In this document: positions 6,404 through 6,688 of the stretch, piece after piece
Position numbering within the stretch: position 1 is the first letter of the stretch
How the letters are laid out: each line of letters opens with the position of its first letter
The notes under the pieces: model-generated
Database searches by the model: none
What the model was told of the DNA's origin: nothing
Seen by the model: only the letters and a program-made list of their open reading frames with translations
Origin: Elusimicrobiota bacterium
GTDB lineage: Bacteria; CG03; SLGR01; JAGXOG01
DNA: 6,688 nt
Reading direction: 5' to 3'
Assembly: GCA_027858455.1 (NCBI GenBank)
Contig: JAQICQ010000150.1
Span: 1 to 6,688, forward strand
Translations under genes and position numbers: made by a program

Positions 6404-6688
6404 TTATTTAGCCAAAAGGAGCATATCTCCTTTTTCGATAGCAAAGTCGGAATAAAGTATACGCACAGTAGCGGTATTATCTTCTATATCGGAAGTTACC
6501 TGCACTACTCCTATTTTTTCAACAACCTGTCCCAGCAGACCGCCTGTATAGGGATGGCTTATTCTTCTTCCCGTGCGGTATATATAAAGCCTTTTATTTT
6601 CTTTCAGTCCGGAATTTTTGCCGATATCAATAAAGACATAATCACCCTGGGCCTGCAGAAGTTTTGCAACCTTAAACCCGGTAATGGT
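6404..6688 (-). CDS. C-terminal fragment of a FlgT-C/LysM-associated type envelope protein
   Basis: This frame enters from the right edge and ends at TAA (6404-6406), giving the last 94 residues. The visible part is beta-rich: a strand with GDYVFIDIG (15-23), then SGLKENKRLYIYRTG (26-40), HPYTGGLLGQVV (45-56), VVQVTSDIEDNTATV (61-75) and a final IEKGDMLLL (84-92). The order 'idiG..sGl, vyR.G, hP.TG..lG, GD.v' is that of the small beta-barrel found at the C-terminus of FlgT-like flagellar proteins and of many LysM-containing envelope proteins. The N-terminal domains that would decide between these lie outside the window. It is followed after 25 bases by the TPR-like gene on the same strand. 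The resemblance is by recalled pattern, not by search. Confidence 0.75.
   Translation of the reverse strand, partial: TITGFKVAKLLQAQGDYVFIDIGKNSGLKENKRLYIYRTGRRISHPYTGGLLGQVVEKIGVVQVTSDIEDNTATVRILYSDFAIEKGDMLLLAK

Overview
The window looks like a piece of an uncultivated bacterial genome. It is moderately AT-rich and uses many ATA and AGA codons. It uses the standard bacterial code: TAA, TAG and TGA all serve as stops, and tryptophans are TGG. Every supported gene lies on the minus strand, so transcription runs from high to low coordinates and the text follows that direction. Export signals on two successive genes and the style of the envelope proteins would fit a candidate phylum such as Omnitrophota or Elusimicrobiota. 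That placement is only an impression; nothing in the window fixes it.

The first block (6688 down to 5432) is about the cell envelope. It holds the last 94 residues of a beta-rich protein resembling the FlgT C-terminal / LysM-associated domain. A small membrane-anchored TPR-like protein follows, then a secreted NlpC/P60 peptidase with its Cys-His-His triad intact. The second block (5448 to 5032) is one small XRE-type helix-turn-helix regulator whose start lies inside the peptidase gene. A 50-base, very AT-rich gap follows, the only real gap in the window and the best place for a promoter. The third block (4981 down to the left edge) is for DNA handling: dprA (ssDNA/RecA loading), topA (topoisomerase I with three C-terminal zinc ribbons) and a Xer tyrosine recombinase.

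After xerC the window runs into an 860-odd-base stretch that looks empty if only ATG/GTG/TTG starts are considered. It is in fact one continuous minus-strand reading frame that leaves the window at base 1. It begins just after a perfect AAAGGAGG inside the end of xerC, apparently at an ATT codon. It encodes an N-terminal UBA-like (EF-Ts/NAC-type) helical bundle followed by a region I do not recognise. This protein and its start are the most interesting content.

Nearly all neighbours overlap by 4 to 23 bases, so the genes probably form one or two translationally coupled operons. No hairpin terminator, RNA gene, mobile element, CRISPR array or long repeat was seen.
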